In this document: one piece after another, positions 12,176 to 23,583 of the stretch
Layout: every line of letters begins with the position of its first letter
Numbering within the stretch: the stretch's first letter is position 1
Source of the DNA: Gnetum montanum
Lineage: Eukaryota > Streptophyta > Gnetopsida > Gnetales > Gnetaceae
Length of the DNA stretch: 64,000 bases
Reading direction: 5' to 3'
Assembly: GCA_015680685.1 (NCBI GenBank)
Contig: MNCI01030304.1
Span: 790,219 to 854,218 of the forward strand
Translations under genes and position numbers: made by a program
Notes under the pieces: model-generated
The model's input: only the letters and a program-made list of their open reading frames with translations
Told to the model about the DNA's origin: nothing
Databases searched by the model: none

Positions 12176-13299
12176 TGTTGATCGTTTGCTATGTAAAAAC
12201 CTTAAGAAAAATGGAGAACAAGGATGCTTGTGTGGTTGTTCTGTTTGTAGGGAAAGACCTTGGATTTGGACAAAAGGAAAGCTTAAGGACATCTACAAGA
12301 TTTTAAGAAAGCATGTGGGAGTTCAAAGTGGATAGACACGGAATGAAGACATCAAAGCTCAACTACGGTGATCAAAGGAAAGACTTAGTATTGAAGACCT
12401 TATTGTAGAAAGATGTCTTCAAGAAACAACAGATGTCTTCCATTAAGAAAAGACGTCTCGCTGATGATGAAGATGTCTTAGTTGATTTGAAGGTTGCTCT
12501 GAAGAAGATGTCTTCAGAAATAGTATACGTCCTTCTTCTGAAGAAGACATCTCTCTTAAATGGAAGTCTGATATAGAAAGACATCTCTCTTGAATGGAAG
12601 TATGATATAGAAAGATTTCTTTATCTAAAAGAAGATGTCTCTAGTGATTGTTTGATAGCCATTGTATGAATTCCAAGGAGACTTCAAAAACGTCTAGACT
12701 ATAAGAAGACTTCATTCTCTTGGGAAATAAGCAACTGTTTAATGCAAGCAAGTGTCAACATCAAGCAATCATTGTGCAAATTATTCTATTATATGTGTGT
12801 GCCTCATTGTGTTATCTTTTGTACTATTGTAAGAGATTCTTTGTGTTATACCTCAAAGTACAAGGACTTGCAAATTTGTTGCATCCTTTTCTTGTAATTT
12901 TTGTTTCCCTTTTGTTGCCTTGAGAAGTTGATTTACTTATTTTAGGAAGGCATAATCCTTAAGCTTATTAGAGTCCTATAGGATTGAGAGTTGGTGTAGC
13001 ACCACAACAATCTGGCATAGAGCTCTCAAGTTTTAAAGGTTGTGGGTTCATGGAAATCACATTCTAAGCTTGTTAGGACCTTGTGGGGTTGAGTGGAATC
13101 ATGGTGTTGAATCACTTCAAAGCAGAGCTTAGAGCTTGTACAGGGTATGGTACCCTTTTAACCACATTTGGAGAGCAACAAAGTTTAGAGGTGTGGACTA
13201 CCTAAGTTGGAGAACTATTTTAAAATTTGGTGTGTGATTTGGCTAATTAATTTTTATTTTAGGGAACTTATTCATCCCTTATAAGTTCAATGATCCTCA
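12176..13299 (+). repeat. N1 3' LTR
   Basis: 1124 bp, begins TGTTGA and ends in CA, collinear with the 5' LTR at 7477-8593 with scattered substitutions and short indels, so the insertion is not recent. It carries the same AGATGTCT/AGACATCT cluster (about 12410-12645). It is followed by the target duplication ctaag. Confidence 0.9.
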
Positions 13300-13304
13300 C
13301 TAAG
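13300..13304. repeat. Target-site duplication (right copy), CTAAG
   Basis: Identical to 7472-7476. Removing N1 and one copy would rejoin the interrupted G1 gag sequence. Confidence 0.9.
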
Positions 13305-13839
13305 GTCACCTTGATGAAAGTTTGATATCCTCCTTTTTTGACTATGAGGTTAGAGTCATTAGAATCTTCTTACCCTTGAAGGCTTCATGATAGGCCTCCA
13401 TGAGTTTATCTCTTCTGCGTTGGGATCTTGGTGGTTAATAGTCTTTGGAAAGATGTTCTATCCTTTGGTAATTATGGGCTATTAGTTCAAGTCATAACTT
13501 CACTAGTGTTTTCATGAATAGTAAGGGAATAGCATGATCAGGTAGCAACACAACAATTCCCTCCAAGTGTTTTTTTCATGTTGTTTATTAAGATTGTTAG
13601 CAGATGGAGGATTAGCCTTGCAAGAAGAAGATATTTTTTGTTTGTTCCTTTTGCACTATGCCTTGGATAAAATTTCATTATTTTTCTAATGATGATGTGT
13701 TCTACTTCTATATTAAACTTTTTATGGTTTATCTAAAACACTTAGCATAGAATAGCTAAAAGATGTTCTTGGAAATGATACTAATGATGAGTAAAGAGTA
13801 GTCCCTACATTGTTTTGTAGGAACACCTCTTCTAATGCC
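13305..13839 (-). pseudogene. Continuation of Ty3/gypsy G1 (gag 5' part or leader), decayed
   Basis: By position this is the G1 sequence interrupted by N1. Minus-strand translation near 13380-13440 gives short pieces such as 'SQRRE' and 'MEAYHEAFKG', plausible for a gag N-terminal region, but no frame of useful length survives. The boundary with the next fragment, near 13840, is approximate. Confidence 0.45.
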
Positions 13840-14345
13840 TTTTTTCTTTTCTACGTATATGTTTTATAGGTTTTGGTCTTTGTAAAGTCATCTTGCCTTA
13901 GCGTTGAGTCTTCACAAAAGATGTCTAAAGCTTGATAGAAGATTTCTTGAGTTCATAGGAGACATCTTTTCTTATTTGGAGATGTCTTGTAGAGTAGAAG
14001 GTGTCTTATAGAAGATGTCTTTGACATAGAGGAGATGTTTTTCTCATGGAGAAGACATCTTTCACACTTAGGAGATGTCTTTCTTAAAAGTCAAATTTTA
14101 ATAGAAGATGACTCAAGATGTTAGAGATGACCTGTATGGTTGGGAAACTTTTGAAATTGACCTTTCCAAGTTGGAAAACAACTAGAAGAAGAAGAAAAAA
14201 GATAGAAACAATGTGGAAAATTCATGTTGAGCTTGTGGAAGGTTTCCGTAGGTTTTTATCCTATTTTCTTAATAAATATGTTGGTACTTCTTTCTTGTAC
14301 TATGAACAAAGTGAGAAGAGAAGTCTTGGTGAGAGTTCTTGAGTT
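13840..14345 (+). repeat. LTR-like fragment with AGATGTCT motifs
   Basis: Between about 13915 and 14095 the octamer AGATGTCT and its reverse complement or close variants recur at least eight times, as in the N1 LTRs, and the following 250 bp look like a U5/R region. It does not align end to end with the N1 LTRs by eye, so it is either a diverged relative or an LTR of another family that shares the motif. It may be the remains of the 5' LTR of element E. Confidence 0.45.
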
Positions 14346-14374
14346 AAGGAGAGCTTGGGAAGAGTATGATATAG

Positions 14375-14440
14375 CACATTGAGTACAGATATGGTTGCAG
14401 ATTTAGGATTAATTTATCCACATTGAGTACAGATATGGTG
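14375..14440 (+). repeat. Short direct repeat, 21 bp, period 44
   Basis: The words 'cacattgagtacagatatgg' occur at 14375-14394 and again at 14419-14438, separated by 24 bp. It looks like a small local duplication just upstream of the E coding remnant. Confidence 0.8.
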
Positions 14441-14459
14441 ATAGGGATGTCAAAGAATT

Positions 14460-15580
14460 CTACATCAAGATTTGTGATTTATTCAATTAAGATTAAGTAA
14501 ATTGGGAGGAATATGAATAAGCTTCAATCCTTTTATGAGGTCTCAATATCATGTATTAGCAAGAGTTATCTTTTCATGAGCCATAAAACCTTAACAGGGC
14601 TTATTATTTGGTACACAAGGCTAAATGAAAATTAAGTGGATTTAGAAATAGGAGCAAACAAACTTCCAAGGGGAAGGATAAGGGATTGAAATTTAAAATG
14701 GGATCTAAGTCTAAATTTGAAGACAAGAATGACAACAATGAAAATAAGACTGAAAGAGGCAATGAGAAGGACCAAGGAAAGGGAGGCAAGGTACATGGTA
14801 GTAGAAGATCAAAAATATAGTGCTTTAAGTGTGAAGAATGGGGACAAAAGTAATGGAAATGTTAACTTCACAAGGTAGCCAAGGGTAAAGATGTGTAAAT
14901 CATAGAGGTGGAAAAGACATCAAGCTAATTTCTTTAGAGAGGTAATCCTAATGCTCAAAAAATTGAGGAAGTTTCTAAATTAAATTCTTATGCATTGATG
15001 GGAAATGTGAATAGAGGAGATCATCATAATACAAAAGTATTATGTTAGATTGGGGCTAGATGTTTTCTTAGTGAGAAATGAATTCATGTTTTGATTAATG
15101 GTGAAGCCCAATAAAATAGTATTTCTACTGGGGTAGTTATTAGATTGGGTTTGATAGCTAATCCTTATCCTAGACCATATAAGATGCATTTGTTGTTTAG
15201 AGATTTTTCTCAAGAGGTGAGGGAACAATGTACTTGAAATTTAAAATTGGAGATTTTAATGATGTTGTGAGTGTGATGTGCTTCCAATAGATTATGTTGA
15301 TGTAATTCTTGATATACCTTGATATTTTAATAATGATGCTTAGTTCGATGGAGCAAGAAATGTTTGGATGCTAGATTTGATGGAATCCATGAATTGATTC
15401 TCATGATAGCTAAACAAGTGAGGTAGGAAAGTTCATTAAATGCTTCCTTAATTCTTCTAGAAGAGAGGGAATACATTAATAAACATGATGGAACATTTTT
15501 TCATTCTAGTATCATTATAATAGTTGTTACTAACCATGATGATGTGTAGGTTAAAATTTCAACAGGTGTGCTAGGATTAA
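14460..15580 (+). pseudogene. Ty3/gypsy E: gag zinc knuckle and protease, truncated
   Basis: Plus-strand remnant. A Lys/Glu-rich stretch (14640-14815) precedes a retroviral-type zinc knuckle at 14821-14865 ('CFKCEEWGQK', the usual His now Gln and the last Cys still readable after a stop). The region 14990-15330 matches the position and style of a retropepsin domain, but stops prevent a clear active-site call. The N-terminal gag is missing, since only about 350 bp precede the knuckle. Non-functional. Confidence 0.62.
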
Positions 15581-16242
15581 AGAAGAAATATTCCAAGGTA
15601 TTTAAGGGGGAATTGGATGGAGTGCCACTAATGCCTAATGTACAACTTTAGATTGATTTTATTCCTAGTGCTATTAGTCCAAATGAGAGGGCTTACCATA
15701 TGACACTAAATTAGAAAAATAAATTGCAAAGGTAAGTAGAGGAGTTACTTATAAATGGTTTCATTAAGGAATCCACTTTACCTTGTGTAGTTCTAGTGGT
15801 GCTAGTGCCAATGAAGAACTATGATGAATGGAGGATGTGCATTGATTCTAGGGAAATGAATAGGATAATAGTGAGGTACAAGTTTGTGATTCCAAGGATG
15901 CATGATATTCTTAATGTCCTTACGAATGCTAAAATTCTTAGCAAAATTGATTTGAAGAGTGGTTACCATGAAATCAGATTTAGGTCTAGTGATGAATGAA
16001 ATATAGCTTTCAAGACACTGGATGAATTTTTTAAGTGGTTAGTGATGCCATTTGGGCTCATGAATGCACCTACTAAATTTATGAAATTGATGCATAATCT
16101 ATTGAAGAAATTGATTGGTAACTGCTATATTGTCTTTTTTGATGATATTTTAGTATATAGCTCTAATGAGGTAGAGTACTTAAATCACTTAAGGATGGTA
16201 TGCCTTAAGTTAGAGAAGGTAAGGATTGAGAACTTAGAAGAA
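15581..16242 (+). pseudogene. Ty3/gypsy E: reverse transcriptase, truncated at 16242
   Basis: Clear reverse transcriptase in two adjoining ORFs (15796-15999 and 16042-16266). Landmarks in order: 'VLVPMKNYDEWRMCID' (fingers), 'LSKIDLKSGYHEIR' (conserved Asp and Gly-Tyr), 'MPFGLMNAPTKF', and 'YIVFFDDILVYSS' with the catalytic Asp pair intact. In-frame stops occur upstream and between the two ORFs. The domain is cut at about 16242 by the LTR of element A; thumb, RNase H and integrase are not found beyond it. Confidence 0.88.
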
Positions 16243-17351
16243 TGGGAGGGGGGTGGGTGGGGTTGAATAAGTTCCCCAAATTAAAATTAAATAGCCACAA
16301 AAATCACACCAAAATTTTATGTGGTTCCCCAACTTGGGTACATCCATACTTAGAGGGTAGAATCCTTGCACACCTCCAAATTTGTTTCTCTAAAACATGG
16401 TTTGAATGGTACCACACCATGTATAAGCTTTGATCTCTACACTAGAGTGTTTCATTGCTATGAAACAACTTAGGTTTACAAGGTCTTGATAAGCTCAGAA
16501 TGTGATTTCAAGGATCCCACAGCCTTTTCAAAGTTAAGTTTTTTTTAGAGTGTTTTAACGCTCCACAAACACTTAATCTCGTAGGATCCTAACAAGCTCA
16601 ATGACGATGCATTTTCACAAGAAGCACATCAACCTCGTAGGGCTATAGGAAATAGAGAAACAAAAAATAAAAGCAAAGAGTGTTACTTAAATTATAGGTC
16701 CTTATACTTTGAAGCATAATTTTACAAACAATTAAGAAAATGATATGACAAATGAAGTACATAAGTACAATAGAATAGAATAGAAAATGATGGATTTGAT
16801 GTTGACAATACTTGCATAATTTCCAAGAGTTTGAAGCTTTTTTATAACCTTGAAGTTTTTGAAAAGGCCTCAAAATTCATGCAATGGCAAACTAACGACT
16901 AGTGTAGACATCTCCTTTAAGATTGGGGCATCTCTCTAAAATCAACTTCAATTTAGGGGAGACATCTTCTTCTTGGATGGGATGTCTTTCAGGAGATGTT
17001 TGTGGGGATATGTCTTTTCTAAATAGGAGATGTCTCATATTTTTGAAAGATTTCTTCTTTTGATAGAGTTCCACTTGGCCAATATGTCCTCTATTCCTTG
17101 GAAACCTCTTCTCAACTTTTAAGCTTTGGTTCCTAAGGCTTTCTCTTGTTGATTTAGCTTCCTCTTAATCCTTGGAACATCTTCATTTAGCTTGTATTCT
17201 TCGTATTTTTCCATGCTCTCATCTTGCCCATGTAGTCTCCTCTTTGACATCTCTTTGTAGATCTCATTCATGTCTTCCAAAATTATCCCATTTCAAAAAC
17301 ATTCTATGTTCTCCATTTTTCTTAAGATTTTTACATATCAAAATGTCAACA
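16243..17351 (-). repeat. 3' LTR of copia-like element A (N1 family), inverted
   Basis: 1109 bp; on the minus strand it runs TGTTGAC...CCTCCCA and aligns with both N1 LTRs, including the AGATGTCT/AGACATCT cluster (16905-17060) and the 'aacttattca' end. On its right side it is followed by a copy of the family's polypurine tract (17352-17367), so it is the 3' LTR of a minus-strand element, not a solo LTR. It interrupts the reverse transcriptase of E. Confidence 0.88.
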
Positions 17352-18900
17352 ATCTTCCCCTTTTTGGTTATGTCCAAAACTTAAGAAAATGGGTGAGTTG
17401 ATAAATAATTTAAGTAACAATAACCAATAAAAATATTAAGATGTATAAATTCCAATGGAAGCCAATGTTATAATTAGGATAATGGCTCTAAAGTTTAAGG
17501 AATAGGGTAGGATAAATGAAATTATACTATGCAAAGGTAAAACTTGTCTTCATAAAATATTACAAAACACATTATCATGATAAGCATCACCTATCCATAA
17601 ACCATCCACAAATTGTCCATACAACCAACCATTGAAATATCCTTAAGGAGTACAAAAATCACATATGTGCAAATCCAATAAAAAAATCACATATGTGTAC
17701 ATCGAGTTATCTCCTCATTTTTGAACATCATCAAAAAAAGAGAGAGCACCCAAGGACTCTAATCATTGATCTTGATTGCATCATCTGAATCCTCATTTGA
17801 AGAAACTATAACTTTAGAAGGTCTATATGTCTCCTCCTCATCATCATCACTACTAGTACTAGTGTTGGATACGTGCTACTCATCATCATCTTCCAAAGAA
17901 GGTAGCTAGATAAGGGTTCTCCGTGTACAAAAGTTCACTTGAAATTGAGATGAAGTTGGTGGATCTAGTTATGATGGATCTTGTTAAGAGGATGAGGAAG
18001 CTTCCTTCCTTTAATAGGTGATGGAATCAATATGCCTCCATTGGGACAAAGTCTCAAATATGGCCTTGATGGCTTGCTACTCAAATAACCTAGGAGTATC
18101 ATCTTGATGATGAGAACTAGGTCTAGGAAACATGAGATCATGATGCTCCCCCTGGACATGTGTTGGTGGTGCAACAAGCTTCTTTGAATTAGACTCATTT
18201 TTTGAGTCATAGGCTCAAAAATGTCTAGATGCTGCTAAATGTATCGGTGGAGCACGAAGGTCCTCCTCACTATCTAAAATGGGAAGAGTGGTGATCTCCT
18301 CAAACTGCTGCTCATCATTAAGAAGAGGTACTTTGGCTATATCCATTTTCTTATGCAGGTAAGAGAGATTCCTACCAATCATTTCCAAGGTAAAAGAAAA
18401 TGACTTTAAGGAGCTTCTTTAGGGAAGATCTTACTTGTCCACTATAGAACAAAAGATTGGGCTAGCAGCAAATAGTTATAGCTTTCCCCTTTTATAATGA
18501 TGTTATACAAGACAATGAGTGATAGAGTGGAAGCATCCAAAGACATCTTATTCCTATAACTTATTTCTCTACCAAGAGACATAGACTTCCCAAACAATGC
18601 ATCACAAAATTAATCTTGGGTAACAGGAATTACACCATTCGTAAAAATATCATTCATGGAATGAATGGTGACCTAGAAGACATTAGCACTAGATATCCCA
18701 AGAAGTGCATTATCCACTTGAGAAGATAGATCAATCATCAAACCTCAAACCATGATAGTAAATGCCCCAATAGTAGCATTTTTAATGACAATGTTATAAT
18801 AAAACTTGCAAATAAGAACTCTAGGCACACAGAAATCCATGAAAATGAAGGTAACCCAATTCAAAACTTAGAAGAAACTCATTAATACTTACTGTCTATG
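17352..18900 (-). pseudogene. Element A internal region with a plant-transposon-type ORF, decayed
   Basis: After the polypurine tract, 17380-17700 matches the non-coding end of N1. Further in, the minus strand holds one decayed frame (about 18860 down to 17740). Its upstream part contains 'LSSQVDNALLGIS', 'VIPVTQDQF' and 'LSLIVLYNIIIKG', which resembles the 'putative plant transposon protein' family found in plant LTR elements; its downstream part is acidic ('SLEDDDE', 'SSDDDEEE'). This ORF differs from the N1 gag, so relatives with one LTR type may carry different cargo. Stops break the frame. No 5' LTR is found; the element ends near 18900 where B begins. Confidence 0.5.
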
Positions 18901-18949
18901 TAGAGGAAAGGAAAGAGAATGCTAAGAAATGATGAAAATGGTTCAAGTT

Positions 18950-20740
18950 ACCTCAAACCTATGCTAGGTGCTAGTGTACCTGAACTGAGGGTTGTATGTG
19001 CTTGGATCCACCACAGCCACAAGATTACAAACCATCTATGAGCCATCTCAGGGCCATCGCTGAGATAGTCAATTGGGGAAGTCATGATGACACAAATCTC
19101 TTCCATGTCATCGATGATGCTATACAGCCTATAGTTTCTATGGATCACGTGCAGGGTGAAGTGTCCATTTAGACAGGAGGAGGAGAGAGCACCTGGTCAC
19201 AATATATTTTAGGGAATGCTGCATCCTTTTAGGTGTAGTTGGAAACTACTGAAGGGGCCATAGTGGTGGTCATGCAGCACCAGCATGTAGCAAGAGCCAT
19301 AGAATTGGTCACAAACCACATTAAAGAATCATTCAATGTGCCTGTTGTGCCACGAGTAGATCTTACAGGAGCATAGGATGCTCAAACTTTGGCCAGTACC
19401 TCAATGACTCCTGCAAAACATGACGATGTACTTGAATGATTGCTACAAATAGGATAGGTAATGACATCCTTGTTTGACATCCCACAGGATGATATAGCAA
19501 TACAATCAAACCTCATTTCCACCAAAGGAAAGCTATTCATGATGGAGATGAGGGATGAGCATGCTGAAGCAGAAGTGAAAAGATTGCAAGAAAAGCTTGT
19601 GACCCTGCAAGTAGCATAGCGAGATCCTTCTCAATTCATTCCCATAGACTAGCTAGACACTTTCAAAATCAAGCAACTTAATAAATTGTTAACAAAGAAT
19701 AAAATGGTGGTGGAAGAAAAATAGAAGGCTTTTTGGGATGCCTCTGTGGCACAAGCGCAAACTTACGTGCACGTTAAAACACTCAAATACTTACAAGAGG
19801 AGAATAAACAACTTGTTGCTAACAACCTTCAATTAACCTCTATGGAGAAACAAAAGAATGTTCTCAAGGAACATTTTCAGCAATTTCGAGAACAACTAAT
19901 CAAGATCAACCAGGACATAAACCATTTAGCCATGGAAAATCATACCCTCTCGATGGAGGAGGTATGCACCATCCATCAGAAGATGGCCATTGAAATAAGC
20001 ATGTGGCAGAATGAGGCTAAATAGCATGAGAAACTAAAGTACCATTTCTGAGACCAGGTGGGGATATATAAGCAAATCATCAAAAAGGAGATCCATATGG
20101 CCAAGGCCCACATCAACACTCTTAGTGCTCAACACAGTGACTAGTGGGCCATATTGGACACATATCCTTTTGTCCACCAAGTGGAAGTTAAGAGTCGGAA
20201 CCTGCAGATCCAAGACCTTACAGAGTACATGGAGTTGGCAAACCTATGGTATGCCAACCTTGCCATGTTAACATCAGGGTGTTCGAGAATAGAGCTTGAC
20301 CAATAAGTAGCCACCACCTACGCCAAATACGAAATAGAATTTGCAGAACACAAGAAAACATTACAAAAATTGGAGGTTGCAAATTCTGAACTCAAGGTTG
20401 TTAAAGCAAGCTACTAGGGGTAGAAAGGTGTCACAATAGACTTGGCTCTATGGCTCACATATTTTCAAGAATACAGAGACAAAGCTAGAGCCTACGAGGA
20501 GGAACAACAGGTTTTTGTGGCTTGGTATGTCAAAGCAAATAAAATGTTTCCGTAACTACTGTGTCCATGGGAGGTTCCAACTCCATAAAACATCATAACA
20601 TTACCATGGATGGCACGGGATCCCCAAACTAAAGAGGAGAAACTCCAAGCCATACTTTGACACCATCAAATCCCAAGACTTGGAGTGTAAGACAAGGGAA
20701 AGACACCCATGGAGGAGCCACTGCCACCAGGAACTACATG
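18950..20740 (+). pseudogene. Element B: long coiled-coil ORF, decayed
   Basis: One plus-strand frame can be followed for about 1.8 kb with stops, mostly TAG, but few frameshifts. The clearest stretch is 19746-20024, rich in Gln, Glu, Lys and Leu with heptad-like spacing ('LQEENKQLVANNLQL'), so a coiled coil is likely. The C-terminal tail has a Pro-rich patch ('EEPLPPGTT', near 20710) also present in element C (near 53850, minus strand). No pol domain is present. It belongs to the TGATGAG LTR family because it runs straight into the LTR at 20934. Function unknown; possibly a gag-like protein of a non-autonomous element. Confidence 0.62.
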
Positions 20741-20933
20741 AGTTCCACCCAATTTTTTAGTTATAGGATTTTCTTTTGCGTTCTTCATGTTGTGTCTCAA
20801 TTTTATTTTGATTCCACACTATGGCATGAATCCATTCTAGTCAGTCAATAATCCCATACCTATCCACTATGTAATCAATGGAGCTTATTCTCACTTTAAC
20901 TCAAGGATGAGCTTTCATTCAGTCATAGGGGTA

Positions 20934-21817
20934 TGATGAGTCATGAATTGTTGGCCATGATATTGCACCCATGATATCATGTATGTGATATCACGTACAC
21001 AATATCACAGCCTAGACGCAATATCGCATATGCAATATCTCAGCCTATCTCCTCATCTATAAATAAGAGGCAAGTAGATTTGGTAAAGAAGTTTTAAGGT
21101 TGGAAGTTTTAAGTTTTATAGTTTTTTAGTATTAAGGTAGGAAATTTTTGTCAGTCTTTCCTCTCAACCCTTTCTCTCAGTGCATGCCCACAGTGTGATG
21201 ATTGTAATTATACAGCATCCTTATTCGAGTGTGATGTACTTGGACATGCACATGACTGGCAATAAAGATCAAGATTACTTCATCATTGCAGCATCCACTT
21301 AGCTTAATTACTTAATTGTTATTGTTATTGTTATTTATTGCTTTCTTAGTTAATATCTCTCTACCTTTATCTCCTAGTAACGCGGAATGAGTATGACTTA
21401 ATCACGAGCATTTAAGTGTTACTACTTGGTAACCCAGTAGCGTACCTAGGCCATGCACTTGGTAATCCCAGTGGTAGTCATGCACGAGGTCTAAGATGTA
21501 TATAGATGATTAAGGAATGGATGCTCATCGCACATAAGCTAGTTAGATTCTCTCTCACCCTCTCTCTCCTAACTTAGTTGATATTATTTACCATCATACC
21601 TAGGAGTAGCATTAGTGTAGGAACACATCATACATCTCACTTTGGGCTAAACCATATGTGACAAAGCTAATACTAGTCCAAGTGGGAAGACAACAAACTA
21701 TGATCTACGAGTAATTGTCTAGATACCACAACTAGTCCGTTTACAGAGTTCGACCAGATCATGCGTGAAGTGCTCATATTCGTATGGTTGAGGGTAGGGG
21801 TACCTTTCCACTCATCA
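20934..21817 (+). repeat. Element B 3' LTR (TGATGAG...CTCATCA)
   Basis: 884 bp with perfect 7-bp inverted ends. A purine-rich tract (ataggggta, 20926-20933) precedes it. It aligns with the inverted LTR of element C (52665-53609), including the 'gattcgtatggttg' block close to the end and the flank 'aactcaaggatgagctttcattcagtc'. The first 120 bp contain several small ATATC/GATAT palindromic words. Confidence 0.88.
21056..21065 (+). promoter_or_regulatory. TATA box of element B LTR
   Basis: tctataaata about 120 bp into the LTR, followed by 'agagg' and a U3-to-R transition. The element C LTR has the same box (53446-53455, minus). It is the likely start of element transcription. Confidence 0.6.
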
Positions 21818-22322
21818 AATCCTTTTAATAATCCTTGCAGCACTGAGAATAGATTAGTGTTTCCTTTAATGCATTTGATATTCATGCATTTTACTTTAAT
21901 GCATTTCCATTAAGCAATTAATTTCTAGTTGTCACTTCAAGCATACGTCTAGCACTTGGTAACCTAGAAATGCTTAATGTTTGGTAACCCAGCAGTGCTA
22001 CATGTGTTCAAGATGTGTCTAGAGAGTGAAAATGGGTACTTATGTTAGGTTAGCTAGGCAGTAGATGAATTAGATCTTAAATTACTTTACCTTTCATTCT
22101 CGTTCTAGGCAATTAAACTTATGAAATATAAAATGATAAAAATCACATACCTCAATTGCACTTAACCATGTACTTGTACCTCACAAGTGGAATTGAAAAG
22201 ATAGATTTTACTTCCTTGAAAATAGTGTACTTAAGGACTTAATGTCTACAGAGTTCAACTAGATTGCATGTGAATGCTTATGATTCGTATGGTTGGGCAT
22301 ATGGGTACATCGTTGCTCATCA
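21818..22322 (+). repeat. Second, 5'-truncated copy of the same LTR
   Basis: It begins right after the first LTR and repeats its last 500 bp: 'acttggtaacc' words, the 'tttacctttcattctcg' block and the end 'ttcgtatggttgggcatatgggtac...gctcatca'. It lacks the U3 and TATA part. It may be the remains of a second element or of recombination between LTRs. Confidence 0.78.
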
Positions 22323-23230
22323 AAAAAGGAATAGATGGAAAGGGATTATTTGCTTTTCTCTTTTCTTTTGGAATTTTTGGGAAATAGGTTTAAAAGGAGA
22401 ATGGAGGCTAGGGTGAGGTTTGCTACCAAACCCCATCACACTCAAGAGCTTATTACACTACCAATGAACATGGTCTTTATTTTTTGTCTCTTTTTTTTAA
22501 GAAAATATTGCTCATGATATACTTCATTCTTAAGGTAGGAACTCCAACACAAGTCTAGCCAATTAGCTACATTGCCAAAGAACATGGTCCTTTCAAAACT
22601 TTTCCCATGGTGCAGATCAACCCTCATATATGTGCCTTTTAATTACTATCTAGATGGCATCATAGTAGGTCTCCTAGGTGGCTAAGGGTTCTCAAGTGAA
22701 GATGAACACACTTCACTGTGTTGATCATAGTGTAGCCATGGATCATCACACTTGAGGACTAGGGATTATGAAAGGGAAAATGGCATTTTCCAAGATCACC
22801 TAGTGATTGTGGCTAGCCATTCTCCAATGTCACCTATCCTACACTCACATGATCATGATGATAACATGATAAGTTAACATAAATCCCATCCTCCACAATC
22901 TAACATAACTAATAAACCTAAATCCTTGAAAGAGACTAGGAAGAATCATAGCATTATTGAAAGATATCATATAAAGGAGATTATAGTACTAAGATATATC
23001 ATATAAAGCATTATTTTTGAATGGTAATATGATGTCCCAATGCCTAGTAACTTAAAAAATCATAATGATAATTAAAATCATGTTGAAAAGCATAGATAGA
23101 TAAAACCAAAAATCAAAATGTGAAAAAAAATAATGGTAGACTTAACATGCATGAGAAAATGATGGGAATCCAAAGAAAACATGCAAATGCAACTATATAC
23201 AAATGAAATGCATGATGAAGGGGAAAAAAT
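22323..23230 (-). repeat. Ty3/gypsy D downstream non-coding/LTR sequence
   Basis: AT-rich, no coding frame. By its place downstream (minus strand) of the D integrase tail it should contain the 3' untranslated region and 3' LTR of D, but no LTR ends, polypurine tract or second copy could be fixed by eye. Confidence 0.35.
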
Positions 23231-23583
23231 ATGCAACTAAGGATCTACCAAGTGTCCATGTGGGAGACTTGAGTAGAAATGCTTTAGATGAAATGCATTA
23301 ATATTTCTATGCAACTTATATCCTTGCAAACTAGCAGTTTTGTGCACATTGGGGCCAATGATGTCTATAATTTGGAATGAACCTAATGACATAGGAGAAA
23401 AATTACTTTGAGGATCTGTTTGACTAGATGCTCTATCTCGTTTTGGGACTAGATCTTTTGTTTTAAATACTATACCTACATGTTTCTTCTCAACCCATAT
23501 TTTAACAATTTGTCAAGATTAAGATTACGAAAATCAAGACATAATCATAATTCACTTGTTTGTTTTCTATCAAGCACTTAATT
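23231..23583 (-). pseudogene. Ty3/gypsy D integrase C-terminal tail, decayed
   Basis: Minus-strand translation reads 'GDLVLKRDRASSQ', 'SLGSFQIIDIIG' and 'NAFHLKHFY'. This is the GPF/Y-type end of a gypsy integrase, the module after the catalytic core that closes with a 'HLK.Y' motif. It directly follows the start of the reverse transcriptase at 23584, so everything between (most of reverse transcriptase, RNase H and the integrase core) has been deleted. Confidence 0.68.

Larger units (their letters stand above)
7477..13299 (+). mobile_element. Non-autonomous copia-like LTR retrotransposon N1, complete, gag only
   Basis: A full-length element of 5.8 kb: 5' LTR 7477-8593, primer-binding site at 8596, gag-type coding region 8646 to about 10480, non-coding 10500-12160, polypurine tract 12162-12175, 3' LTR 12176-13299, flanked by the 5-bp duplication CTAAG. 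The LTRs start TG and end CA. The internal region is only 3.6 kb and I find no protease, integrase, reverse transcriptase or RNase H on either strand, so movement would need enzymes supplied by a related autonomous element. The primer site, the tract of the form aaaaagggggagatt before the 3' LTR, and the gag type all point to Ty1/copia. Confidence 0.88.

Noticed and set aside
16243-17351. Solo LTR
   Set aside because: It is followed by the family's polypurine tract and matching internal sequence, so it is the 3' LTR of a truncated element.
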